Of a stretch of DNA of 64,000 nt, positions 1 to 8,360 are shown in pieces (position 1 is the first letter of the stretch; every line of letters begins with the position of its first letter). The notes under the pieces are model-generated. The model was not told the origin of the DNA, did not search any database, and saw nothing but the letters and a program-made list of their open reading frames with translations. Both the position numbers and the translations under genes were made by a program. The DNA is from CBFHOS01 sp965657645. GTDB taxonomy: Bacteria; Pseudomonadota; Alphaproteobacteria; Puniceispirillales; Puniceispirillaceae. The stretch lies in assembly GCA_965657645.1 (NCBI GenBank), contig CBFHOS010000001.1:248001-312000 (forward strand). Reading direction: 5' to 3'.

Positions 1-1443
1 GCGCTGATGGTCGCCATAGACGGTGCGCATCTGGCCGGGCCATGAATAATTGAGGCACAAATTGCCCTCGGTCGCGCCGGTGAGAATATTGTTGTCACCG
101 TCAACAAGAACCGGTTGAACACCAAAAAATGGCTTTGTTGCCGATCCGGGCTTGGTTGGAATCGCACCAGGCAAAGGCGTGATCAAGGCGGCGCCAGTTT
201 CGGTTTGCCACCATGTATCAACAATCGGACAGCGGCCCTCGCCAACAACGCTATGATACCACATCCACGCCTCTGGATTTATCGGCTCGCCAACAGTACC
301 CAGCAAACGCAGTGACGACCGGTCAGTTTTCTTTACTGGTTCGTCGCCCTCACGCATCAAAGCGCGGATGGCTGTTGGCGCGGTATAGAAAATATTGACC
401 TTATGCTTGTCGACAACTTGCCAAAAACGGGAACTATCGGGATAGGTCGGGATGCCCTCAAACATTATGCTGATCGCACCGTTGGACAATGGCCCATAGA
501 CAATATAGCTATGGCCGGTAACCCAGCCGACATCGGCGGTACACCAATAAATATCGCCATCATGATAATCGAACACATATTTATAGGTCATCGTGGCATA
601 GACCATATAACCGCCGGAGGTGTGCAGAACGCCCTTTGGCTTGCCAGTTGATCCCGATGTATAAAGGATGAACATCGGGTCTTCGGCGTTCATTTCCTCT
701 GGCGGGCAATCGGATGCCATTGTGCTAATCGCTTCGTGATACCAGATGTCGCGTCCTTCAACCCAACCGATATCACCGCCGGTGCGCTTTACCACAAAGC
801 AGCTAGTGCAATTTGGACAGGATTTTAAGGCCTCGTCAGTGTTCGCCTTTAGCGGCACAGTCTTGCCGCCGCGAAGGCCCTCATCAGCGGTGATCACCAT
901 GGTCGATTCGCAATCAAGGATACGTCCGGCCAAGGCATCTGGCGAAAACCCACCAAAGACTACGGAATGAACCGCACCAATGCGGGCACAGGCCAGCATG
1001 GCGATTGACGCCTCTGGGATCATCGGCATGTAGATGGTAATCCGGTCGCCCTTTTTCGCCCCACGCGCCCGCAGAGCATTGGCGAATTTACAGACTTCCT
1101 CATAAAGCGCGCGATAGGAAATATGGCGCGCTTCGGATGGATCATCACCCTCCCAGATAATAGCCGTTTGATCGCCGCGTTTGTCTAGATGGCGGTCAAG
1201 GCAATTGACCGATGCATTCAGGGTGCCGTCCGCATACCAACGAATATGCAGATCGCTAGCGTCATAGGAAACATCGCTAACCTCGGTATATGGCTTCATC
1301 CAATCGACGCATTTGCCATGCTCGTCCCAGAATTTATCTGGATCAGCAAGAGATTCGGCGTAAAGGCGGTTGTAACCTGCCTCGTCAATATGTGCCGATG
1401 CGACCAAGGCGGCACTTGGACTGAAGATTGTATCATTGCTCAT
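1..1443 (-). CDS. acs: Acetyl-CoA synthetase, N-terminal 481 residues (cut by window edge)
   Basis: Converts acetate, ATP and CoA to acetyl-CoA through an acetyl-adenylate. The ATG at 1443-1441 opens a frame that runs off the left edge, so about 170 C-terminal residues, including the usual acetylation-site lysine, are not seen. The adenylate-forming P-loop TSGSTGKPKG lies near residues 258-268, and the last visible residues (WPGQMRTVYGDH) match the conserved end of the large N-terminal domain. recX lies 96 bp upstream on the same strand. A related acyl-CoA synthetase such as propionyl-CoA synthetase is possible but the WPGQMRT and DPDKFW-type blocks favour Acs. Confidence 0.93.
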   Translation of the reverse strand, partial: MSNDTIFSPSAALVASAHIDEAGYNRLYAESLADPDKFWDEHGKCVDWMKPYTEVSDVSYDASDLHIRWYADGTLNASVNCLDRHLDKRGDQTAIIWEGDDPSEARHISYRALYEEVCKFANALRARGAKKGDRITIYMPMIPEASIAMLACARIGAVHSVVFGGFSPDALAGRILDCESTMVITADEGLRGGKTVPLKANTDEALKSCPNCTSCFVVKRTGGDIGWVEGRDIWYHEAISTMASDCPPEEMNAEDPMFILYTSGSTGKPKGVLHTSGGYMVYATMTYKYVFDYHDGDIYWCTADVGWVTGHSYIVYGPLSNGAISIMFEGIPTYPDSSRFWQVVDKHKVNIFYTAPTAIRALMREGDEPVKKTDRSSLRLLGTVGEPINPEAWMWYHSVVGEGRCPIVDTWWQTETGAALITPLPGAIPTKPGSATKPFFGVQPVLVDGDNNILTGATEGNLCLNYSWPGQMRTVYGDHQR

Positions 1444-1539
1444 GTGATGAGACCCCCGATTACGTCACCTAATATTCACCTGCGGATAGTGTGTATCCCA
1501 ACTCTATTCTAAGCAGGCAAATTCGCTTTCGGCAAGTTG

Positions 1540-2100
1540 CTAGTCGGCTGAAACATCCTGTAATTGCTCGGCAAGGTCTTCGGCCGCCACTTCGTCCTCC
1601 AGATCCATTACTTGGCGACAAATTCCCATGTTAAATCCGGCGCGGGCAAGGGATGCCATTTGCCGCTGTCGTTTGGCTGGATCGTCGGTTTTTATCGTTT
1701 GATAAGGACCAAGGCGGCGGCGGCGGGCAAAGCGCAAGGCGGCCATCAATTCGCCGTCGCTAATCCCTTCATCGGCCCCGGTGAGCGCGTCGCTGATGAT
1801 GTCATCATCGAGCCTATGAACCCGTAATCGTTGCAAGATCCCCATCCGCGAGCGTCCTTGTCGGCGCTGGCTACGGGCTTGGGTGGCGGCGAATTGCGCA
1901 TCATCAACATAGCCAAATGAGGCGCATTTTTCGATGACCGTTTCGATTGCGGCTTTTGTCTCGGCCGGTGGTAAATCCTCTAGCTTGCGCTGGGCAAAAC
2001 GTCCCAAGACTTCGCGCAGGCGTTGCCTCGACGCGGAATAACGGCCCAGATAATGGACCGCTTTGTTCATTAATCTTGTTTGCGCTTTCGACTCGTTCAT
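1540..2100 (-). CDS. recX: Regulatory protein RecX
   Basis: RecX binds RecA and limits filament extension. The 186-residue protein has the family's three-helix repeat pattern: an N-terminal LxxRxxSxxxLxxxL-like segment (residues 15-35), FGYVDDAQFA near residue 63, and a basic central stretch (RSQRRQGRSRMGI). It ends with an acidic tail. recA is not in the window, so this is a stand-alone copy as in many alphaproteobacteria. The ATG at 2100 is the first in frame. Divergent from the ABC permease, with an 84 bp gap that holds an imperfect duplication. Confidence 0.85.
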   Translation of the reverse strand: MNESKAQTRLMNKAVHYLGRYSASRQRLREVLGRFAQRKLEDLPPAETKAAIETVIEKCASFGYVDDAQFAATQARSQRRQGRSRMGILQRLRVHRLDDDIISDALTGADEGISDGELMAALRFARRRRLGPYQTIKTDDPAKRQRQMASLARAGFNMGICRQVMDLEDEVAAEDLAEQLQDVSAD

Positions 2101-2124
2101 TTCTTACCGTAACATATTCATTTC

Positions 2125-2164
2125 GGCATTACAGTTTGCATATCCGCATTGCAGTTTTGCGGCA
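2125..2164. repeat. Two imperfect 20-bp tandem units in the recX/permease gap
   Basis: Units at 2125-2144 and 2145-2164 share GCATT-CAGTTTTGC-like cores with a few mismatches. They occupy the divergent promoter region. It resembles the other short tandem arrays of the window, but is the weakest of them. Confidence 0.45.
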
Positions 2165-2184
2165 CTGCGCCTATGTTTTGCCGC

Positions 2185-3060
2185 ATGACAAAGCCAACCA
2201 GTTCCCAATCACCCGCTAATGCACCTGTTACTAGCACCCGTTCTCCTGACCAGGATAGCGGGGCGATGATGATCCGTCCCATTCAAATTGGGCGGGTTAA
2301 CTGGGTTGGCTTGCAAACTTTATATTTGCGCGAAGTGTACCGGTTTTTGAAAGTCGGCACGCAAACAGTAGCGGCGCCGGTGATAACATCGATTTTGTTT
2401 TTGATGGTGTTTTCGGTGGCGGTTGGTAATCGGGGTAATTTAACCAATGGCGTTGATTTCGTCACCTTTCTGGTGCCCGGTCTGGTGATGATGACGGTTC
2501 TTCAAAACGCCTTTGCCAATACCTCGTCATCGCTGGTCGTATCAAAAGTACAGGGCAACATTGTCGATTTAATGATGCCGCCGATTGGACCGGGCGAATT
2601 ACTGGTCGGTTTGGCCGCGGGCGGAGTGACGCGCGGCGTGTTGGTTGGATTGGTGGCGGCCTTTACGCTGGTACTAATCGGCGGTGGAACAGTGCCGTAC
2701 CAACCCCTTACAGCATTGGTGTTTTTGTTGTTGGGATCATTGGCAATGTCCTTTGCGGGCATTCTGGCCGGCATCTGGTCGAACAAATTTGATGAAATGG
2801 CGGCGATTACAAATTTTGTTATCCAGCCTCTGGCGTTTCTGTCCGGTACTTTTTATTCGGTCAACCGGTTGCCGCCGCCTTTCGATGTGATTGCAACTTA
2901 TAATCCGGTATTTTATGTGATTGATGGGTTTCGGTTTGGCATGATTGGGATTGCTGATCGGCCGATCTCAATTGGTCTGATTGGTTTGGCGATAGTGAAT
3001 GTCATCTTGGGCTTGCTATGCTATCGTGCGCTATACACGGGTTACCGCTTAAAGAGCTAG
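2185..3060 (+). CDS. ABC-2 type transporter permease
   Basis: Membrane subunit of an ABC exporter of the ABC-2 family (YadH-like). From the ATG at 2185 it has 291 residues: a polar N-terminus, then about six hydrophobic segments (around residues 60-80, 95-115, 140-165, 175-200, 205-225 and 260-280). The block between the third and fifth segments (residues 120-220) carries the family's conserved GPGELL-like and FAGILAGIWSNKFDEM-like motifs. No ATP-binding partner gene is adjacent, so its ATPase must be encoded elsewhere. Starts at 2269 or 2272 (before IRPIQIGR) are also possible. Substrate cannot be told from sequence. Confidence 0.82.
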   Translation: MTKPTSSQSPANAPVTSTRSPDQDSGAMMIRPIQIGRVNWVGLQTLYLREVYRFLKVGTQTVAAPVITSILFLMVFSVAVGNRGNLTNGVDFVTFLVPGLVMMTVLQNAFANTSSSLVVSKVQGNIVDLMMPPIGPGELLVGLAAGGVTRGVLVGLVAAFTLVLIGGGTVPYQPLTALVFLLLGSLAMSFAGILAGIWSNKFDEMAAITNFVIQPLAFLSGTFYSVNRLPPPFDVIATYNPVFYVIDGFRFGMIGIADRPISIGLIGLAIVNVILGLLCYRALYTGYRLKS

Positions 3061-3090
3061 ACAGGTAAAGGCTAAGCACAGGGTTTTGGC

Positions 3091-4206
3091 ATGAATGAGA
3101 ATCAAGTGATGAACGGTATTTTGCCGGTCCAGCAATTGCATGAGGCGGTTGCCACAGGGGCGATTATTGCGACCGGCGGGATTGAGGCGTCTCAGTTCCA
3201 GCCAGCAAGTCTGGATCTACGGCTTGGCGCCGAAGCATGGCGGGTACAGGCATCGTTCTTGCCGGGCAAGGGCGCAAATGTTGACGACAAGCTCGATAAA
3301 TTGGCCATGCATAAAGTCGATCTCACCTCTGGCGCGGTTCTAGAGCGCGGGTGCGTCTACATTGTTAAATTACAAGAATCACTGGCGCTGGCACCAGACG
3401 TCTCGGCAATGGCTAATCCAAAGAGCTCAACCGGCCGGCTTGATGTTTTTACACGTTTAATCACCAATGGCGCGACCGAATTTGAGGCGGTTGCCGCTGG
3501 GTATGAAGGGCCACTTTACGCCGAGATTTCGCCGCGGACATTCTCTGTTCTGGTTCGTCAGGGATCGCGCCTGTCACAATTGCGTTTGCGCCGCGGTGAG
3601 GCTGATATTTCTGATGATGCGATGCATCTCCTACAGGCCACAAGCCCGCTTGTGCATGGCCATGAAACGCTCGATATCCGTGATGGTGTTGCCCTTAGCG
3701 TTAATCTGGATCCAGATCCAAACACCGGCATTATCGGGTGGCGCGCGCGCAAACATGCGGGCCTTGTTGATGTTGATGCGCCGAATAGCTGTGACGTTAC
3801 CGGCTATTGGGAAAAACTAACCGAGGCTGATTTGACCACGGGTGGTCTGGTTCTCAACCCCGATGAATTTTACATTCTGGCCAGCCGCGAATTTGTTACT
3901 GTACCGCGTGATCATGCCGCTGAAATGCGCGCCTATGATACCCGTGTTGGTGAATTTCGGGCGCATTATGCGGGCTTTTTTGATCCCGGCTTTGGCATGT
4001 CTGAACTGGGGGCTGATAATACCCGCGCCGTTCTTGAGGTGCGCTCGCATGATGTGCCATTTCTGATTGAAGGTGGCCAGACTGTTTGCCGGTTGGTTTA
4101 TGAACCAATGGCGGCCATTCCCGATACGCTTTATGGGGATACAGGATCGACCTCTAACTACCAGTCGCAGGGATTGCGTCTGGCCAAGCATTTTCGTCAG
4201 GACTAG
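3091..4206 (+). CDS. dcd: 2'-deoxycytidine 5'-triphosphate deaminase, double-length form
   Basis: Deaminates dCTP to dUTP in pyrimidine nucleotide synthesis. At 371 residues it is about twice the length of the E. coli enzyme and contains two dUTPase/Dcd-like beta folds in tandem. The first has the nucleotide-binding NPKSSTGRLDVFTR block (about residues 109-122) and a YAEISPR strand; the second has YAGFFDPGFGMSELG followed by AVLEVRSHDVPF (about residues 290-320), the counterpart of the catalytic-glutamate strand. This long form is typical of alphaproteobacteria. A second ATG at 3109 is possible. A hairpin terminator follows 120 bp downstream. Confidence 0.88.
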   Translation: MNENQVMNGILPVQQLHEAVATGAIIATGGIEASQFQPASLDLRLGAEAWRVQASFLPGKGANVDDKLDKLAMHKVDLTSGAVLERGCVYIVKLQESLALAPDVSAMANPKSSTGRLDVFTRLITNGATEFEAVAAGYEGPLYAEISPRTFSVLVRQGSRLSQLRLRRGEADISDDAMHLLQATSPLVHGHETLDIRDGVALSVNLDPDPNTGIIGWRARKHAGLVDVDAPNSCDVTGYWEKLTEADLTTGGLVLNPDEFYILASREFVTVPRDHAAEMRAYDTRVGEFRAHYAGFFDPGFGMSELGADNTRAVLEVRSHDVPFLIEGGQTVCRLVYEPMAAIPDTLYGDTGSTSNYQSQGLRLAKHFRQD

Positions 4207-4328
4207 CCTCGTTCTTTTGCCCAATTGCGTGCTGGCCGTCTTATATTGGGCTGTCTTGACATTGGGCGCTATATTGATGATCTTCATAAAGCTAAATCAA
4301 GGCAATGCCTTTACCTGTTCTGCACCCC

Positions 4329-4371
4329 CCACCAATGATAGCTGTGATAGCGCATTGGTGGTTTGATTTTT
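4329..4371 (+). terminator. Hairpin terminator candidate downstream of dcd
   Basis: A perfect 9-bp inverted repeat, CCACCAATG (4329-4337) and CATTGGTGG (4353-4361), encloses a 15-nt loop and is followed by TTTGATTTTT. It lies 123 nt after the dcd stop, further than usual, so it may instead end a small transcript made within 4207-4330; no convincing promoter was found there. Confidence 0.6.
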
Positions 4372-4473
4372 GGGCCAAAATAGGTAGGGACACGCTCTGA
4401 TTTGGGCCAGATGAATTGCTCAAACACAAATGCTAGAAAACGTCCCGCGCGTGGATCACATATCGGTACCGCA

Positions 4474-5679
4474 ATGAAAAACACAGAAGATTACGCAGCA
4501 AACTCTGCTGTGATGAAGACATATGGTAGAGCCGAAATAGCCTTTGTCAGCGGCAAGGGCTGTTGGATGACGAGTGACGCTGGCGAGGATTATCTGGATT
4601 TTGCCAGCGGCATTGCGGTTAGCACGCTTGGCCATGCCCATCCTGCGATGGTGGCCGCGTTGCAGGAACAGGCAACAAAATTATGGCACACATCCAATCT
4701 TTACCGGATCCCCGGCCAAGAAACGGTTGCTCGTATGCTGGCGGAAATATCGGGACTTGATCAGGTATTCTTTTGCAATTCGGGCGCCGAGGCAACCGAG
4801 GCCGCGGTAAAGATTGCGCGGCGGGCGGCCTATGAAAAGGGCGAGCCAGAGCGGACCACAATCCTATGTGCGACAGGCGCCTTTCATGGCCGGACTTTGG
4901 GCATGCTAGCGGCGACTGATCGGCCGGTATTTCGGACCGGTTTTGGCCCCATGCCAGACGGGTTTGAGCATGTGAGCTTTGGCAATATGAACGCATTGCG
5001 CGGGGCCATGGGTGACCATGTTGCCGCTATTATGATCGAGTCTGTACAAGGTGAAGGCGGGGCACGGCGGGTTCCAGATGGATATCTTGCCGGTGTCCGC
5101 GCCGCCGCGGATGAATTTGGCGCCTTGGTAATCGCCGATGAAGTGCAATCAGGCATTGGCCGGACTGGCGATATGTTCTCCTTTGAGGCCGATGGTATCA
5201 AGCCGGATATTATTGCCGTGGCAAAGGGTATTGCCGGTGGTTTTCCGGCTGGCGCGGTGATTGCCAGTAATGCTGTTGGCAATGCCATGACGCCGGGAAC
5301 GCATGGATCTACCTTTGGCGGCAATCCGTTGGCGATGGCATGTGCAAAAGTTGTTCTAACCGAATTGACCAAGCCCGGATTTATGGATGGTGTGCGCGAG
5401 CGCGCCGCCCATCTCGATCGTGGATTGCATAATTTGGCTGAAATGCACGGCGATAAGATCGACGAAATTAGGGGCCGCGGATTTTTGCGGGGCATAAAGA
5501 TCAACGAGAATTACGACATTGCGGCGATTGGTACGGCGTTGCGGCATGACCATTTGTTAGTGGTTCCAGCGGGCGAAAACACCCTCCGTCTTCTCCCACC
5601 ATTGATTGTGAGCACGGACGAAATTGATCTGGCTCTGCAAAAGTTCAACACCGCCATTGGTGATGCGACAAAGACATAG
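4474..5679 (+). CDS. argD: Acetylornithine aminotransferase
   Basis: PLP enzyme that forms N-acetylornithine from N-acetylglutamate semialdehyde in arginine synthesis. The ATG at 4474 (MKNTEDYAAN) gives 401 residues, the usual length; an earlier in-frame ATG at 4402 adds a 24-residue tail that does not look like the family. Class III aminotransferase hallmarks: NSGAEATEAAVKIAR near residue 100, VIADEVQSGIGRTG near residue 220, and the PLP lysine K251 in VAKGIAGGFP. It precedes argF by 51 bp, forming an argDF unit; argJ lies in this window at 50.3 kb. Some homologues also act on succinyldiaminopimelate. Confidence 0.92.
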   Translation: MKNTEDYAANSAVMKTYGRAEIAFVSGKGCWMTSDAGEDYLDFASGIAVSTLGHAHPAMVAALQEQATKLWHTSNLYRIPGQETVARMLAEISGLDQVFFCNSGAEATEAAVKIARRAAYEKGEPERTTILCATGAFHGRTLGMLAATDRPVFRTGFGPMPDGFEHVSFGNMNALRGAMGDHVAAIMIESVQGEGGARRVPDGYLAGVRAAADEFGALVIADEVQSGIGRTGDMFSFEADGIKPDIIAVAKGIAGGFPAGAVIASNAVGNAMTPGTHGSTFGGNPLAMACAKVVLTELTKPGFMDGVRERAAHLDRGLHNLAEMHGDKIDEIRGRGFLRGIKINENYDIAAIGTALRHDHLLVVPAGENTLRLLPPLIVSTDEIDLALQKFNTAIGDATKT

Positions 5680-5730
5680 GCAAATATTGGGCGATAGACG
5701 CTGCCTGACCCGAATCAAGCTACAGGAAAA

Positions 5731-6642
5731 ATGATGAGACATTTTCTAGATATCAAGGATTTCAAGCGAGACACATTGCAAGCGATGCTCGATGACGCCG
5801 CGCAAATGAAACTCGACCTTAGCGCGGGTAATAGTGGCAAAAAGCCGCTTGCCGGCAAATCCATCGCGATGATTTTTGAAAAGCCATCAACGCGCACGCG
5901 GGTTTCTTTCGAGGTCGGTATTACCCAGCTTGGCGGCACGCCGTTGGTATTGTCGGCGAGTGATTTGCAATTGGGACGCGGCGAGTCAATCGAGGATACA
6001 GCGCGGGTTCTCTCGCGTTATGTGGACGGTATTATGATCCGCTGTTTCAGCCACTCAATGCTGTTAACGCTAGCCGAGCATGCCACGGTTCCGGTGATTA
6101 ATGCGCTCACAGAACGCTCGCATCCATGCCAGATTATGGCGGATCTACAGACCATGATTGAACGCCATGGTAGCCTAGAAGGACAGGTTGTGACGTGGCT
6201 TGGTGATGGCAATAATGTCGCTGTGAGTTGGATCGAGGCGGCGGCTTTGTTCGGTTTTGAGTTGCGTATTGCCTGTGCCAATGGTTATGCGCCACCAGCC
6301 GATTTGTTGGCATGGGCGCGTGCCAATGGCGGTGATATCCGGTTATTTGATAATGCCATTGAGGCGGCCACCCAGAGCCAGACAATCGTCACAGATGTGT
6401 GGGTTTCCATGGGTGATGATGAAGGCAATCGCCTCAAGGATCTGGCTCCGTTTCAGGTCAATGATGAATTAATGGCGGTGGCCGCTGGCGATGCTATTTT
6501 CATGCATTGTCTGCCAGCAATCCGCGGCCAAGAGGTTACCGCATCGGTGATTGATGGACCGCAATCGGTGGTGTTCGACGAAGCCGAAAATAGATTGCAT
6601 GCGCAAAAGGCGATCCTTGCATGGTGCGCCGCCGGTAACTAG
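5731..6642 (+). CDS. argF: Ornithine carbamoyltransferase
   Basis: Makes citrulline from ornithine and carbamoyl phosphate. 303 residues, full length. The carbamoyl-phosphate loop STRTR is at residues 53-57, the HPCQ motif follows near residue 130, and HCLP, which binds ornithine, is near residue 258. The start is ATGATG at 5731/5734 with an AGGAAA ribosome site just upstream. It is the second gene of the argD-argF-hslO run, a conserved alphaproteobacterial order. Confidence 0.95.
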   Translation: MMRHFLDIKDFKRDTLQAMLDDAAQMKLDLSAGNSGKKPLAGKSIAMIFEKPSTRTRVSFEVGITQLGGTPLVLSASDLQLGRGESIEDTARVLSRYVDGIMIRCFSHSMLLTLAEHATVPVINALTERSHPCQIMADLQTMIERHGSLEGQVVTWLGDGNNVAVSWIEAAALFGFELRIACANGYAPPADLLAWARANGGDIRLFDNAIEAATQSQTIVTDVWVSMGDDEGNRLKDLAPFQVNDELMAVAAGDAIFMHCLPAIRGQEVTASVIDGPQSVVFDEAENRLHAQKAILAWCAAGN

Positions 6643-6693
6643 ATAATGGGTGCCCGGATAATAGGCCGATTTTGACCGTATTAGAGTTTTTGA

Positions 6694-7683
6694 GTGAAGA
6701 TGATGAATGACCAAGCTGATGACGGGCAAATCCTGATTGAAAAGCCGCATGACGATGCGCAGATCCTGCCTTTTTTCCTGCGCAGCGAGTCTGATCATGT
6801 TGCCACTATCAGAGGGCGTTTTGCCTCGGTGGGCTTTGCCGCATCGTCAATTCTGGAACGACATGATTATCCCCTGCCGATAGCCAGCTTACAGGCTGAG
6901 GCCTTGGCTCTTGCCTGTTGTCTCTCTAGCACATTGAAATTTGACGGGGTGTTCACCTTGCAGGCAAAGGGTGACGGCTTGGTGAAAACATTGTTTGCCG
7001 ATGTGACTTCTGACGGCGATATGCGCGGCTATACGGCCTTTGACGCTGGTGCCCCGATGCCGGTTGCTGATGATGTTGCCGATAGTCTGCCGGCGGATGT
7101 GCCAGCCCTCATGGGTGATGGCTATATTGCGTTTACCGTTGATGGCGGGGCCACCGCCGGACGTTATCAAGGCATTGTCGAACTTGATGGTGCGACCTTG
7201 GGCCATGCGGCTATTTCATGGTTTGCCAATTCTGAACAGCTTGATACTTCGGTCGCCTGTGTTGCCGGTTTGGTTGATGGTGTCTGGCAGGCCAGTGCGA
7301 TGATGTTGCAACGTCTCGCGGTTGAGGGCGGTGATGATGCCTCAAAGACTGACCGGGCGAATAGTGATGATGCGTGGCATACCGCCCGCACATTGATGGA
7401 ATCGGTAAAGCGTTCTGAAATGCTTGATCCGGCGCTGTCTCCGGCTGATCTGATTTACCGGCTGTTCAATTCGATGGAGCCGCATGTGTCACCTGCCAGA
7501 GCCGTTCGTGATAAATGCCGCTGTTCGCTGGATAAGGTTCAATCAATGCTTAGCCAGCTGGACAAGGAAGAGGTGCAAGACCTCGCCGATGAGAATGGTT
7601 ATCTGGGCGTGGTTTGTGAATTTTGCAAAACCGACCGGCAGTTCCATAAAGACGCGCTGGCGCCGGTTCAGGGCACGTCATAA
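6694..7683 (+). CDS. hslO: Redox-activated chaperone Hsp33
   Basis: Cytosolic holdase that protects unfolding proteins under oxidative stress. About 329 residues from a GTG at 6694, or 327 from the ATG at 6700. The C-terminal zinc switch is complete: CRC at residues 275-277 and CEFC at 308-311, giving the family pattern CxC-x(30)-CxxC. It follows argF by 51 bp in the same orientation and is probably co-transcribed. Confidence 0.93.
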   Translation: MKMMNDQADDGQILIEKPHDDAQILPFFLRSESDHVATIRGRFASVGFAASSILERHDYPLPIASLQAEALALACCLSSTLKFDGVFTLQAKGDGLVKTLFADVTSDGDMRGYTAFDAGAPMPVADDVADSLPADVPALMGDGYIAFTVDGGATAGRYQGIVELDGATLGHAAISWFANSEQLDTSVACVAGLVDGVWQASAMMLQRLAVEGGDDASKTDRANSDDAWHTARTLMESVKRSEMLDPALSPADLIYRLFNSMEPHVSPARAVRDKCRCSLDKVQSMLSQLDKEEVQDLADENGYLGVVCEFCKTDRQFHKDALAPVQGTS

Positions 7684-7775
7684 GCGATTTGGCCCCAAAT
7701 TTCTCTGCATAGCTTCTGGCTTTTTAGTGTTATCTGCGCCATCTTTATAACCTCACTTTCCTTGGAGATTTTGCA

Positions 7776-8360
7776 ATGCGCATAGTTGGGCTGTTTTCTC
7801 TGCTGATTTTATTTGGTCTTAGTGGCTGTGGTGGGTCGGCAAAGCCGGTCACGGCGCCGCCTCAATTCAAACAGGCTGATTTCAATCCGGTGCCGCTAAA
7901 TGCGCGCCGTTTGGAAATTGTTGAAAACTGGCAAATGCCAATGCAGGCACCGTATATCGGGCATTTTCAAAACCCCTATCCTAGCAATATAGTCGCCCAA
8001 TGGGCCGCGCGTGTTCTGCAACCTGCCGGTGGTAGCGGTGAGATAATTTTTGATATTTCCCGCGCCGCCATTACCGAGATCGAGCTGGCGCAGAAAACCG
8101 GTTTGAAGAACAGCTTTACCGACCAGCAGGAAACGAAAATCAAGGTTGAATTGGCGGGACGGTTAATGTGGCTCCAGCCCGTTGGTGGTCAACGCGGCAT
8201 GGTCAATCTGTCAGCTTTCCATTCGGTAACGATTCCTGAATCGGCAACGGCGAATGAATATAACGCCGCCGTGCAAACCTGTTTGCTAGCCGCTCTTAAA
8301 GGGCTGGACGAACAGGCGCGAAGCGAACTCGCCACAATGGAAGGTATTGTCCTGCCCTAG
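7776..8360 (+). CDS. Lipoprotein of unknown function
   Basis: I do not recognise the family. The 194-residue product begins with a hydrophobic signal ending in the lipobox LSGC (acylated Cys18), so it should be membrane anchored. The mature part is a single soluble region without repeats; it contains a QPVGG-type turn and an EIELAQKTGLKNSFTDQQE segment. A good ribosome site (TTGGAGA) precedes the ATG. Its last 4 bp overlap the end of the convergent trkH. A role in envelope maintenance is possible but there is no evidence for a specific one. Confidence 0.75.
   Translation: MRIVGLFSLLILFGLSGCGGSAKPVTAPPQFKQADFNPVPLNARRLEIVENWQMPMQAPYIGHFQNPYPSNIVAQWAARVLQPAGGSGEIIFDISRAAITEIELAQKTGLKNSFTDQQETKIKVELAGRLMWLQPVGGQRGMVNLSAFHSVTIPESATANEYNAAVQTCLLAALKGLDEQARSELATMEGIVLP

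Noticed and set aside
4884..5504. 206-codon minus-strand open frame within argD
   Set aside because: Antisense shadow of argD without any conserved motif.
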